A stretch of DNA of 64,000 nucleotides from Pyrocephalus nanus (taxonomy: Eukaryota > Chordata > Aves > Passeriformes > Tyrannidae). This document shows, in pieces, positions 12,010 to 22,680 of this stretch. The first letter of the stretch is position 1, and each line of letters begins with the position of its first letter. Both the position numbers and the translations under genes were made by a program. The stretch lies in assembly GCA_038380795.1 (NCBI GenBank), contig CM076280.1, positions 8,853,501-8,917,500 on the forward strand, given 5' to 3'. The notes below the pieces were generated by a model that saw nothing but the letters and a program-made list of their open reading frames with translations, searched no databases and had not been told where the DNA came from.

Positions 12010-13979
12010 AGCCCACCTAGGCTGAGCAGCACGTTCTGAGGGCCACAGGGAATAAACAGACTTGTGCTTCCCTTTCTCCAGATGTAAGAGAAGAAGTGAG
12101 GTGCAGAGAGCTGTGGCTTGTCCCAGAGCACCCCTCTCTGCAAGCACAGCCCATGGAAGCACCTCCAGCCCTGACCCTGCTGTTCCCCAGTGCTGGAAAC
12201 CCCCCCATTTCTGAATACCCGAATTTGGACCAGCTGAGCCTGAAGCCTTTCTCCATCCTTAGGGCAAGGGCTGCATTTCAGAGACACAGCCAGAGGTGAT
12301 GGGAAGGCCTCACCCAAAGACAAGGCAGTGCCAGGGTGGGCAGTGACACAAGAGGATGAAGCGCTACACGGGCAAAGACAACGAGCAGTGACAAGGCAGG
12401 TGCACCCCAAAACCCAGCAAGCCCCCACCTGTGACTATCTAGCAGAGCTGAGCACATCAGAGCTGTATCTTCATCACACAAAGCTGCTGGTGGGGAGGGG
12501 GTGAGAGGAACTGCCTTTGCTTTCGTTAGCAGATGCTTACGGGGTGACCTCAGCATCTCCCAAGCCTACAAAGCAGCCGTGCAGGAAAACATGTCCATGA
12601 TATTTTTCAGACTCTCTTAGGAGCAAGTCTGTGAGGACACACGTTTGCCAAAAAAAATGTGTTAAAACCGTTTTCAGCGGGAAAGGAACTGCTTTCAGCC
12701 AAGGATTCTGCTCATCAACAAAGGAAGAAGGTTTGTCCATGTCACAAGAAACCACCTCCATCTCCTGCTTGTGAGGTCTGTGCTGAGCCTTTGATTTGTG
12801 CTGGTCAGCCCCAGGACTGGTCCCAGTTCCACACACCCCGGAGCACAGGAGAGTGCTGCACAGCAACTGTATCTTTTTCCCGACATGGATCCTCCCACAG
12901 CCTTCTCCATCCATTTTATAGCAACACTTAAAAGTGTGTACAACAAATAAACAACGGCAGTAAAAAATAATGGGGAGAGTGCAATTACAGAGAGCCATTG
13001 GCAACGAATAAAACAGCCCTTGTAAAACCAACCTTTAGGAGAAGAAGTCCCATAACTACCTCCTCAGCAGAAGACACTTGAGGACTTAATTGCCAGTGAC
13101 TTTAATTGCTTGCCATTTTCACACACAGATGGATCCGCCTTCCGTGCTGAGCTCCCATCCCCAGGGACAGGGGGAGCAGAGACCAACCCTGATCTGCAGG
13201 AAGCCTCTAGCATGCTGGAGAATCTTTGCACATCCCATAAAAGATTTCCCCCTGTCTCCCTTCTCTCCCTCAGGACAGCAAGGGGAGCATCTTGATCAGC
13301 TGCCCCAGGGCTTGTGCCACCACATCTTGCTGGCAGGACCACAAGGTCCCCTTCACAGGGGCTATCCCTGCATTGCAGTGAGGCTCAGTCCGACGGGGAA
13401 ATGGATTAAAGTCATGTAACCTGGACAAAACTCCATGTTTAATTCCACACCAGTGGCTGAAGCACTGAGGAGTTTCCAGGTTACATCCCCTGGGAGCAGA
13501 GACAAGAATGTTTAGCAGGGCAGGGCTGGGGGCTGCCCATGCAGGATCAGCTCCCTGTGCCCCCCTGCCCCTCTCCTGCAGGCTGGGCACCGCATGCCAG
13601 GAATGCTGCTCTGACTCTCCCTTCCCATCCCGCCTCCCTTTCACCCCCACACACATCCTGATATTATTGGCAAGCTGTTAAGTACAGAAACTCCAGGGCT
13701 GATAACGCTGCAAACCTCATTTTGGGCATGTCAGTCTGTTTTAATGGTTTACCTGGGCAAAAGGGAGCAATGATGAACCCTGTCAGCAAGGCAGGGGGGC
13801 TGCAGGAAAAGCAGAGTGGTAGGGAAATCTCCTCTGGATTAAAACCTCACTGGTGGGAGGATGCTGGTACAGCCCATTTAGTTGCTTTAAATGTGCCTGG
13901 AGGCAGCACCGACCTGAGCTAATCCCTGTGCTGAGCTTCACTCCTCTCATCTCACTGTCTGCACTTAGAGATGGGCAAA

Positions 13980-14163
13980 ATCATACAATGATGGAATGGT
14001 TTGGTTTAGAAGGGACCTTAAAGATCATCTCATTCCACACCCCCTGCCACGGGCTGGGACACCTTCCACTAGACCAGATTGCTCAGAGCCCCATCTAGCC
14101 TGGTCTTGAACACTTCACTCCCAGGGATGGAGCATCCACAGCTTCTCTGGGCAACCTGTTCCA
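13980..14163 (-). mobile_element. CR1 LINE fragment, 3' end
   Basis: On the plus strand it reads as the reverse complement of the CR1 3' end: ATGGAATGGTTTGG, GAAGGGACCTTAAAGATCAT, CACCTTCCACTAGACCAG, CCAGGGATGGAGCATCC and TTCTCTGGGCAACCTGTTCC. It is therefore in the same orientation as VAV2 and is the most complete match to the last ~185 bases of the family in this window. Confidence 0.92.
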
Positions 14164-15645
14164 AAAAAACAGAGACAGGATGGCCGTGATGGCCACTCAA
14201 CAGGGTGCCTGTGCTTACCTGGGCCTGACACCCACTCAGCACTGGATCTCAACTGATCACTCATTCTTCCCAAAGAGGTCCTGCCTTGGCCCCGGGGATG
14301 GGGAAAACCCAACCATCCCAATCTCCCTCCCTCCACAGCCTGGCATTGTCACCACTCCTGCGAGAGAAAACCTCCCCTGGCAATCAGGATTCACCCTCCT
14401 CTCCTCATTTGCAAATGTTTTTAAATCTATTTTATTAACTGCAGTGCCCTCTGAAGAGAGTCACCGAGAGGTTCAGTTCATATATAAAGGATTTACTTAG
14501 ATTAAGGGCCTCCATAGAGGCCTTTGAACATGGAAACTCCTTCCCGTTCTCAGCTGGCCTTGCTGTGCAAACATTAAAAATGCATGCAGGCAGCATGAGC
14601 CAGTATTCCTTAACCTCCTGCTTTGCTTGCAAAACTCTGCTTCCAGAAAAAACATATATCTCAGGGAGATGAATAAACACATGTCCCCTCTGCTCAGAGC
14701 TCACATCCAGCCCCTGGAGCCTGCCAGCACCAGGTGGATGATGGTCAGAGCCCAGAGGACATCAGGATGTGCCACAGGCAAAGGAGAACAGTCATGGCTG
14801 TGGCAGGAAAGTCTTAAAGAAAAAAAAAATACAAAAAGCTCTAAGAAAATATGAATAATCCTGGTTTATTGGGACTTGCAACAAGAAGTCTTGCTGTCCT
14901 CCAGAGAGCTGACTTTGCTAGAGAAAACTTGGAAAGGGAATGAAAACTCATGCTCCAAAGCACAGGAGAAGCTTCACACAACATCCCTGTATGACCATGC
15001 TGCTACAAAATCCTCCAGGCTGGCTTGGAAGCATTTAGTGCCAGTCACTGTGGGAATGGGGTAATGGAATTAATGGGTGCGAGTCGGGTCTGCAGTGGAA
15101 AATCCTGGCTGTAAAACAAAGGCTCCTTGTTCAGGGATAGCCAAGGATGGGCACAGTGGTAACTTCTCCCTGAAACTGCTGACAGTCCTCCAGATAGATG
15201 GGGGAAAGGATGTGAAACAATAAATTCAAAAAAAGAGGCACTTCTCACCTCCCCATTTCTGAGAGGGAAAAAAAATCAAACATCAAAAAGTAAGGGAGTT
15301 GCCCAGGGAGTTGTACAGCACCCAGAGCAGAGCCAGCATCCAAAGGTAGTTCCATGCATTTGCTTTCCCTACAGTGCATGTCTTTATCCATAAAACCATC
15401 TTTCATCTGAATACCTTAAATTAAAGAGAGAAGATGTGCCTCTCCCTAGGGAGGCATCAATGAGCCTCTTATCATCAGGAGAATGTTATGGGCACCACCC
15501 CAAAAATCACCCAGCGCAGTGGTGGGGTCCCTGCAACGAAACACTTCTTCAATCAGCAAGGAAACATCATCTGGGCTGTTTGCACAAATCTCTTTGTGCA
15601 TCATTTGAGCCCATCCCCTGCCAGGAGGTGAGTCAGGGATGCCCC

Positions 15646-15671
15646 ATGCTGGAGGGTGATGCTGGAGGGTG
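15646..15671. repeat. 13-bp perfect tandem duplication
   Basis: ATGCTGGAGGGTG occurs twice with no interruption. Confidence 0.95.
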
Positions 15672-17490
15672 GAAGCAGCCCCGGGGATTGGGAACAGGGC
15701 AGGGGTTGTAGCTACAGCTGCTGTAGATTAAGCACAGTCTTAACAGGGCACTGCAAACAAAACACTGCATTCAACATCTTTTTTGCCATGGTTTGCTGCT
15801 TGTAGCTTGTTTCTTGGAAGAAACACTTTGTCATCTCCACAGAGCTATCCTGATAGCTATCTGGTGTACTCCATGAAACAGGATTTTTCTGGCAAGGTTC
15901 ATGTAGCTAGAAATTATTAAGGCAGAAAGACTAATTTTGTTTCACTGAGTAGCATACAAGATTGATTTTTATTTTTCCACATGCCATGAAACTTATTTAA
16001 GGACAAGTAATAGGCTTTAGGATTTCTTTCACTCTCAATTTGCGTGATCCTGGATGTTAGACCCTAAAATAGGGGCTGGAGCAGAGCCACATTGATGCTA
16101 TGAGACTGTGAGCACACAATCCACAGACCATCCTAATTTCACTGTATTTACCATGTTTTTGAGCACAGTGCCTAAGCCAACAAGACTTTTCCCATTTCTT
16201 TCAATGGCAGCATCTTCACTGGGAGGGGGAAGAGTACAGACCCCAATCATCAGCAGGGACCCCAATGAGCTGAGGGGCAGCAGTGGCTGATGCGAGCAGC
16301 CCCTTCAGGGAGCCAGAGCTGCTGCTGGTTCCCACAAGATTAGATTAATTCATCTGAGATTAGTTTCTATCACTGAGGGGTTTGTGATGGTGTAGCAAGA
16401 AATCATCTAATTTAAAGGAAATAACATGTAGCGACGGACAAAGCGAGTGCTCTCGGACTGCAGGGGACAGCAGGGTGGGAGGGGACACCCCACAAGGGTA
16501 TTTTTGTAGAATTATAGAATTCAATTCTAGCCTAGTTTAGTCTATTTTAGAGCTAATGGAGTGACAGCATTTTCTGTTCCTGCACAGCTGGCACTGGGGA
16601 GGAGAAGCAGGGTTAATATGCAGGAAAACAGAGTTAGAAGCAAAGGCTCTCTAAGCTCTGTGCTATTCTTGTGTAATTATGGTGCCAAAGGCTTCCAAGA
16701 TAAAGGATTTTAGTGGGAACTGTAAATGCTGGTTGTAAAATGAATGAGAAGAAGCCACATATCCACCAGAATAGCAAAGCCTCCCTTGTCCCTGGATCCC
16801 AGCATTTGCCCAGCCCTCAACAGAACCAACAGGGACTCAGCCAAAGCCTTCCCACAGAACACAGCTCATTCATCCTCTGAGCCGACTCCAGGACCTCCCT
16901 CCTTTCCTAGGGAAGGGCTTCTCCAGGGATGACACTCTGCAACCCCTTCCAGTGATGCCCCAGGACTTAAACCCAGCCCTTGCCAAGGCACAGCAGCTTG
17001 TGCACGTGGGTTCCCCATTGCTCCCTGCCTCCAAACGCCTTGGATGTTCTTTTCCCTTAAAACAATAATCACTGCAGGCTTCTCCAGGACTCAGGGAATG
17101 CAGTCCTTAACTTACAGCACATCTTTATTCCTCAAACCCTCGCCCCCTGAATCTCCCCCCAGTCCTGCTGGGATCTGCCAGGTTTGTGTTCAGCAGATGG
17201 GAAAGTACCGAGTCGGCTTTACACGTGAAAAGCTGTTCCCCCTCTGGCAATATCAGTGCAGTTAAGGCAGGGAAAATATGTTCTAACCGTGGAAATCATG
17301 GCAGGGGGTGGTGGGCATGGGTGGCAGGGCTGGGAGTGAAGCAGGGACCCCATCCAGGCTGCATTCCCTGCATCCCGGCTGTGCCTGGCCCCGGGATGCA
17401 CTGCAGACTGTGCCATGCCACCCCCAACCAGAATAGCAGCAAGACACATGCTGTGGAGAAGAGCAAATGTGTTCTATAGCTGGGGATGAA

Positions 17491-17503
17491 AACACACACA
17501 CAC
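17491..17503. repeat. (AC)n microsatellite
   Basis: AACACACACACACACT: about six dinucleotide units. Confidence 0.85.
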
Positions 17504-18169
17504 TCTCCCCCAGAAAAGGAGGGAAGGTACTTTAGGCTGAGAACTCATCCCAGTTATAGCTGTGTCCTAATGAGATGTTGCCAGATTAATAATACAAATG
17601 CGCACTAACAAGAAAACCAATTGCAAACCAATTTTGCAGGGAGCTGAACAAAGAGCAGGATAACAGCTCTGGTTAATAGGGCTGTCTGCTCTTTTAAATT
17701 CCTTCTCCATTGCTCCTTCAATGAGCAGAGGAGGAGCAGCCAGACTACCCCGGGTACCAGGACTCATGAGGGACTCATACCCCCCTCACCTACTCAGCAA
17801 TGATGTTTGATAAAGCCAGGAGGGAATTTCCCAGCTCTTAGGGACAGAAAAGCCACCTGAGCTCTTCTGCACAGGAGCAGGTGACAGTGGGGACAAGGGG
17901 TGATACCAGAGCTGATGGGCACTGCTGGCTTTCCTGGGATCCCTCAGCTGTGCAGTGAACCTGAGCAAAACCCGCAGCAAGGGACACTCCAAATCCCACC
18001 CTGCTGCCCTCCCCAGCAGGAATAGTGCAAAAATTCATCACATTTTCACTTATTTTATCTGAAACTATTCCCTGCTTTTACAAGTACCCAGCCTACATCC
18101 CAAAGGCACCCTTGATGTCTGTTTAACCCTACTAAGTGTAGCTTCTAAGGAGTCTGATTAAATAGGAAT

Positions 18170-18182
18170 AGAGAGAGAGAGA
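18170..18182. repeat. VAV2: (GA)n microsatellite close to the exon 3 donor
   Basis: AGAGAGAGAGAGA sits about 30 bases downstream, in gene direction, of the exon 3 splice donor. On the transcript it is a short UC tract. Confidence 0.85.
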
Positions 18183-18212
18183 AATGTTATTTAAAGCATC
18201 ATATTGAAAGGA

Positions 18213-18218
18213 TCTTAC
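18213..18218 (-). other. VAV2: Splice donor of VAV2 exon 3
   Basis: Minus-strand GTAAGA follows the exon end GGAATTAG, giving a near-consensus AG/GTAAGA donor. A short GA run lies about 30 bases further into the intron (18170-18182). Confidence 0.9.
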
Positions 18219-18277
18219 CTAATTCCTTTGGTTTGAGCAATACTGTGGAAGGAGAGCCTGGATACTGCAGAGATCAC
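18219..18277 (-). CDS. VAV2: VAV2 coding exon (probable exon 3): C-terminal end of the CH domain
   Basis: On the minus strand this 59-base exon encodes VISAVSRLSF followed by HSIAQTKGI and the first two bases (AG) of an Arg codon that is completed by the first base of the exon at 6379-6447. It corresponds to human VAV2 residues about 108-127, the last part of the N-terminal calponin-homology domain, which folds back on the catalytic DH-PH-zinc-finger core and helps keep the protein inactive. From my memory of human VAV2 there are two substitutions, Leu to Phe after RLS and Asn to Thr before KGIR. The acceptor is a good pyrimidine tract (TTTTTCTCTCATTTCCAG) and the donor AG/GTAAGA is close to consensus. 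The exon starts in phase 0 and ends in phase 2, exactly matching the next exon. Another VAV paralogue is unlikely because the following exon is specifically VAV2-like. Confidence 0.95.
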
Positions 18278-18306
18278 CTGGAAATGAGAGAAAAAGATGC
18301 TGGTGT
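18278..18306 (-). other. VAV2: Splice acceptor and polypyrimidine tract of VAV2 exon 3
   Basis: On the minus strand this reads CAGCATCTTTTTCTCTCA followed by TTTCCAG and the exon start GTGATC. The tract and AG are typical. The junction is phase 0. Confidence 0.9.
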
Positions 18307-19052
18307 GCTTACTGAGGACAGAGGAAGGTTTGGTGAGGACCCAGAGCCTGGTGTTTGGACCTGGGTCACTGAAATGGATGTGCTCCATCCCCCCATCAGT
18401 GTCCCAGTGTCACCATCAGGGCTGGGAGGAAACTGTCAGTGCCAACACAGCTTTTGGTTCTACCACTGAGCATAAAAGACATTTAACCCTCAGCTATAAA
18501 GTTATTCATTCAAGAGCATCATCCGAGAAAACTCCATCCCAGCACTCATTCAGTATGTCCAGACCTGCCCTGATGGGTTTTATGCAACACTGAGAACTGT
18601 TGAAAAAACCCTCTTTACTTTGTATTTTGTTACAAAAGGATTATAACTCCTTTCATGTCTCTCCCCACACAAAAATGATCTTATTGAGGCAGACTTGCCA
18701 AGACTGAATGGTTTTGACTTCTTGCAATTCAATAAAGATGCATCATCGGTTTGTCAGAGGTGAGTGCAGACCGTCGCCCTTTTCTGGCAGAAAACAGCCA
18801 GAAGTGATTCAACAAGGAAATATTTTCATCAGCATTGCAATAAGAAGCAGTAAAACCACCAGCTTTTTCTGAAAACTCCCATTTTTGATGGAAGTTTTAA
18901 TTGCTGTGAAGAATTTTCAATGAAGAGGAACAAAGAATGGGTTTAGCCCCTCGTAAATATAAACCATGTTTTACTCTTGCTCATATCCATCATTTCAAAG
19001 CTAGATTATAAAAACAAACCTATTATTTTTGGACTGGTTTCCAGCCCACTGG

Positions 19053-19074
19053 GATGAATAGAGATGAATAGAGA
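19053..19074. repeat. 11-bp tandem duplication
   Basis: GATGAATAGA is repeated with period 11 and followed by a third partial unit, GATGCC. Confidence 0.85.
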
Positions 19075-20670
19075 TGCCTGTGCCTGGGACACAGATAAAG
19101 GGCTTCTTGAGTGGTCCCTGCTCAAGGACCCCCAGCTCCCACCTCTCCTCCAGGTGTACAAACCCAAACACCGTGGGGGTTGTTGCTGACTGGAGCTGCT
19201 CTGAGCCCAACCCAGCTGTGAGGTCCCCCAAGGGATGCTTTATTTAGGGACTGTGTCCCCCCATCCTGCTGAGGGGATGCTCCCCTGGTTTGCTAAGTCA
19301 TCTCCTCACCCATCACCCAGAGAGCACTGGATTCTCTCCTGGGATGCTGGTGGTACTCAAAGCCTCTCTCCCTCCCACATTATTATCCCAGAGCATCAAT
19401 CAGTGTCTCATCACACATCCTCACACAAATCCTCTCTGCTGGCAAAGCCACACAAGCACCAGGTTTGTGAGGAGCACACCGGTGATTCCTCGGGACTGAG
19501 GAGCCTGAGATCATCCTGCTGCAGCAGATCCTTCTCCAAACACTGTCTTCTCCACACTTTTGCAACCTTCACCTCTTTAATTTTTCATTTCTTTTACCGC
19601 TGCCATGAATTCCAGTCTGGCTCCCCCACATGTGGACCCTAAGCCAGGGCAGCAACCAAGAAGCTGCCATGGTTTGGTGTTTAGCAGGTGATTTTCACAT
19701 GGGGAACAGGGAACAGAACGTTCCTGAAAGGCTGCAGGGCTCGTCAGGGCAGAGCCATGGCACAGAACTGCCAGCAAGTGGTACCTGCAAGCACCAAGAC
19801 CAGACAGGGGACAGTGACAAGAGACCCCTCTGGCACCCACAGTCACGCTCCACAGGGCTTAAAATAGTCCAAGGGAAGTCCCAGACTGACTGAATGAGTC
19901 TCTTCTGCAGCCTATTATTAGACTTCTGCAGTAAAAAAATCAGTTTATGAATCAGACAGTTATACTGCAGGGTTTGACTTCCAGGGAAATTTAAGAGAAA
20001 AAGCTCAGTGTTCTCCTCACCAACAAGTTTTGCTTTGTTCTTTTATGAACAGCCCCAAGCTCTGAGCATCCTGGCACATCAAAGCCCAGGACCTGGTTCC
20101 AGTGACGAGCCAGGATGCTCAGACACACTTGCTGACACCAAGGCTCCCAAAAATCGATGCTCAGGCACGTAAGCAAAGCGACCTGCTTGGAGGGATCAGG
20201 TACAAAGAGCCTCCCTGGAGCTTGGCACCTCTGAAGGATTGAATAGTGACTGTCCCAATATCAGGGAATATTTCCCCAACAACTGCTGCTAAGGCAGTAG
20301 CCAAGAGCAAGAAAAGTCAAGTGCAAGCCCAGCTCCTCACAGATCTTGTGCTCCAGCCTGGGAAGTGCTTAAGCATTCATTTAAGGATAAGTAATCCTCT
20401 CAATTTCAACAGGATTAAACAACATTCTTAAAAGTAAGTCAGTCCTTAAGTGTTTGCTAAACTGTGTCTCATTTTCCCTGTAGAGCAGCTTCTTATTTGC
20501 AGACAAACCCAGGAATAATTTCTGCCACTCCCGGCTCTCGTGTTCTATCAGGCCGGGAGGGATCCAGGCTGTTCCACACCCACACAGCAGCTGGCACGAG
20601 GGTCCCTGATCTCATCTGAGGCTTTTCCTTGCTTCTGGAGTACCAGGACATACTAATACAGATATTCCAG

Positions 20671-20852
20671 GTGGTGAGGCCCTGGCACAGGTTACCCAGG
20701 GAAGCTGCGGCTGCCCCATCCCTGCAAGTGTCCAAGGCCAGGTAGGATAGGGCTTGGAGCAACCTGGAAAAGTGTGCCAGCCTGTGGCAGAGGGGTGGAA
20801 TGAGATGAATTTTAAAGTCACTTCCAACCCAAACCATTCTGTGATTCTATGA
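20671..20852 (+). mobile_element. CR1 LINE fragment, 3' end (left arm of inverted pair)
   Basis: It contains GTGAGGCCCTGGCACAGG, TTACCCAGGGAAGCTGCGG, CCCCATCCCTGCAAGTGTCC, AAGGCCAGGTAGGATAGGGC and the terminal AACCATTCTGTGATTCTATG. It retains the CR1 3' terminal repeat. It lies antisense to VAV2 and about 220 bp from an oppositely oriented copy. Confidence 0.93.
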
Positions 20853-21074
20853 CACTAATTTGAAATATAATTCCCTGGTTATTTATACCTCCCCTTTCTC
20901 TCATGGCAGCCTGGAAATGCAGATTCCTTGTTTCCCCAAGGCAGATGGCACAACCAAAAAAGATTTCCTGCTGTGGGTTACTGGTTCTTTTCAGATTTAT
21001 GCTGATTATATCATAAGCTCAGATCTTTGTCTGCTTAAAACTGAAAATCCAGTAGAACTGAAGCTGCTGCATCC

Positions 21075-21317
21075 TGGAAGGGATGAACAGGGACACCTTC
21101 CACTAGCCCAGGTTGCTCCAAGCCCTGTCCAACCTGGCCTTGGACACTTCCAGGGATGGGGCAGCCACAGCTTCTCTGGGCAAGCTGTGCCAGGGTCTCC
21201 CCACCCTCAGAGGGGAGAATTCCTTCCTAGTATCTAATCTAACCCTGCCCTCTGCCAGTTTAAAGCCATTCCCTCTTGTCCTGTCACTACATGTCCTGTC
21301 AAAACTCCCTCTCCAAG
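21075..21317 (-). mobile_element. CR1 LINE fragment lacking the extreme 3' tip (right arm of inverted pair)
   Basis: Plus-strand text is reverse-complement CR1: GGACACCTTCCACTAGCCCAG, GTCCAACCTGGCCTTGGACA, CAGGGATGGGGCAGCC, GAGAATTCCTTCCTAGTATC and TTGTCCTGTCACTACATG. It extends further 5' in the element than the other copies but lacks the recognisable ATTCTATG terminus. Confidence 0.92.
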
Positions 21318-21403
21318 TCATTTGAACAGGCTGTTTGGAAAACCGTGCTCTTATCTGAGCGTTTTTCTTCCTGGAGACAGAGGGCTGTGGGATTTAACAG
21401 CAG

Positions 21404-21426
21404 ATTATTACTATTATTATTATTAC
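21404..21426. repeat. (ATT)n microsatellite
   Basis: ATTATTACTATTATTATT continues into ATTACTTC, a trinucleotide repeat with one C interruption. Confidence 0.9.
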
Positions 21427-21861
21427 TTCTTCACCCATTTCTCCGTGCAATTTCCTCCTAGAAAACTGCTTTCAGCACACAAAATTACCATAAAAGCTAA
21501 ATATAACATCCCACTGACAATAAGGTGCCAGGAATATAAACAGGAACATAAAGCTGTGTAATGCAGGTGATGCACAGACAGAATTTCTCTGCACGAGACC
21601 TGCAGAGGGTTAGTGGGCAAATTTCTGGTGGTTTTGCCATGACAAGTCAGGGATGCCCTTCACATTCCTGGCATTCCAGTTTTCCTCGTATTTTTAGACC
21701 TGAGCTAAATCCAACCACCCAGCTGATCATCTGCCGACCAGAGAGATCATCGCTGCAAATCAACAGCACCAGAAAGGGAGCACGAGGGTTGTGCACGTGA
21801 TTTCAGAGGCTGAGCAGCAGATTTAAAGAGGCACCAAGTTTTGCACTTCATGGGAACAAGA

Positions 21862-21890
21862 AAGAAAATAAAAATAAAATAAAATAATCA
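21862..21890. repeat. A-rich AAAAT repeat
   Basis: AAGAAAATAAAAATAAAATA continues as AAATAATC, an imperfect pentanucleotide array. Confidence 0.85.
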
Positions 21891-22151
21891 AGGCTCATGG
21901 TGGGTTCCTCACATTGACTGGTCAGTTTGGAAGGAACATGTCTGAGTAAAGAAATTGGGTTTTTGAAAAGAATAGGAAACCAAAAACCACGAAAAGGAAA
22001 ACAGCACCACGATAAGAAATCCACTATTTTTCTTCCTTACTACCAACACTTTCTTCTAGGAATTAAAGATATTAAAATAAACTGAAGCCAAACAGAAAAT
22101 AAATTATTGTGCTTACTGCTCTTCTACTTCCTCCAGCATTGTTTATTGCTG

Positions 22152-22256
22152 ATGGTATCTCTGAGCATCTAGAAAACTCTAAAATAAACTTTCTCGTTTT
22201 TGAAAAAACAAACTGACCCAGCTGGACTGGAGAACACTTTGCATAGGAGGGACTTC
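22152..22256. repeat. Diverged ~105 bp direct repeat, copy 1
   Basis: It shares TATCTCTGAGCA, AAAATAAACT, ACAAACTGACCCAGCTGG and CTTTGCA-type blocks in the same order with the copy 424-425 bp further on. I estimate roughly 80% identity by eye. It matches no CR1 segment I know, and the flanking sequence does not align well. Confidence 0.75.
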
Positions 22257-22575
22257 CCAGCTCCTGGAAGTCCAGGAGTGTGGCTGAGAGCTGGAGTGAG
22301 CTGAGGGCTCCCAGCCAGGATGGATGTGCATTCCCAGAACAATTGGGAGATTTGCTTCTAGGCAGGAGCTCTGCACAGCAGCCTTAATTCTGGACAGAGA
22401 CCTCACTGTGTCACCTCTGCACACCCCCTTTCCAGGGGAAGATGGTTTCACAGCCTGGAATCACAGGGAGTAATCTTCTGGTTTACCCCTAAACTCATGA
22501 AGGGTGAAATCCTCACCCCAAACATCCCCAGCCTCTGGGTGGGCAGAAACTTGGCCCCAAAGCCAGAGACAAACT

Positions 22576-22680
22576 GGTGATATCTCTGAGCAACCGGAAA
22601 ATGCACAAAATAAACTCTCATATTTGAAGAAACAAACTGACCCAGCTGGGCTGGAAGACACCTTGCAAGTGAGGAACTCA
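22576..22680. repeat. Diverged ~105 bp direct repeat, copy 2
   Basis: This is the second copy of the segment at 22152-22256, in the same orientation, including the 18-base identical block ACAAACTGACCCAGCTGG. It could be an old local duplication or two insertions of an unrecognised short repeat. Confidence 0.75.

Larger units (their letters stand above)
6448..18218 (-). other. VAV2: Complete VAV2 intron between exons 3 and 4 (11,771 bp, phase 2)
   Basis: This intron is bounded on both sides by recognised VAV2 exons in matching phase. It contains a long T tract at 8781-8808, the tandem hairpin pair at 11968-12009, a CR1 fragment at 13980-14163, a 13-bp tandem duplication at 15646-15671, an AC repeat at 17491-17503 and a GA repeat at 18170-18182. 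No further exon with recognisable VAV2 content was seen. The open frames, up to 205 codons on the minus strand at 11811-12428, run through the hairpin repeat and resemble no known protein. Remaining stretches look like ordinary unique intronic DNA. Confidence 0.9.

Noticed and set aside
11811..12428. 205-codon minus-strand open frame
   Set aside because: The frame runs through the tandem hairpin, giving a repeated GSQTQI-like peptide, and has no recognisable family.
16505..16555. ATAGAATT-rich stretch resembling a CR1 terminus
   Set aside because: After TAGAATTATAGAATTC the text does not follow the CR1 3' end (no GGTTGG..GGGACC), so it was not called.
21630..21645. Plus-strand TGCCATGACAAG, which encodes CHDK as in the VAV2 CH exon
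   Set aside because: It is on the wrong strand for the gene here, and neither side continues the VAV2 reading (KVCHDKFGLR).
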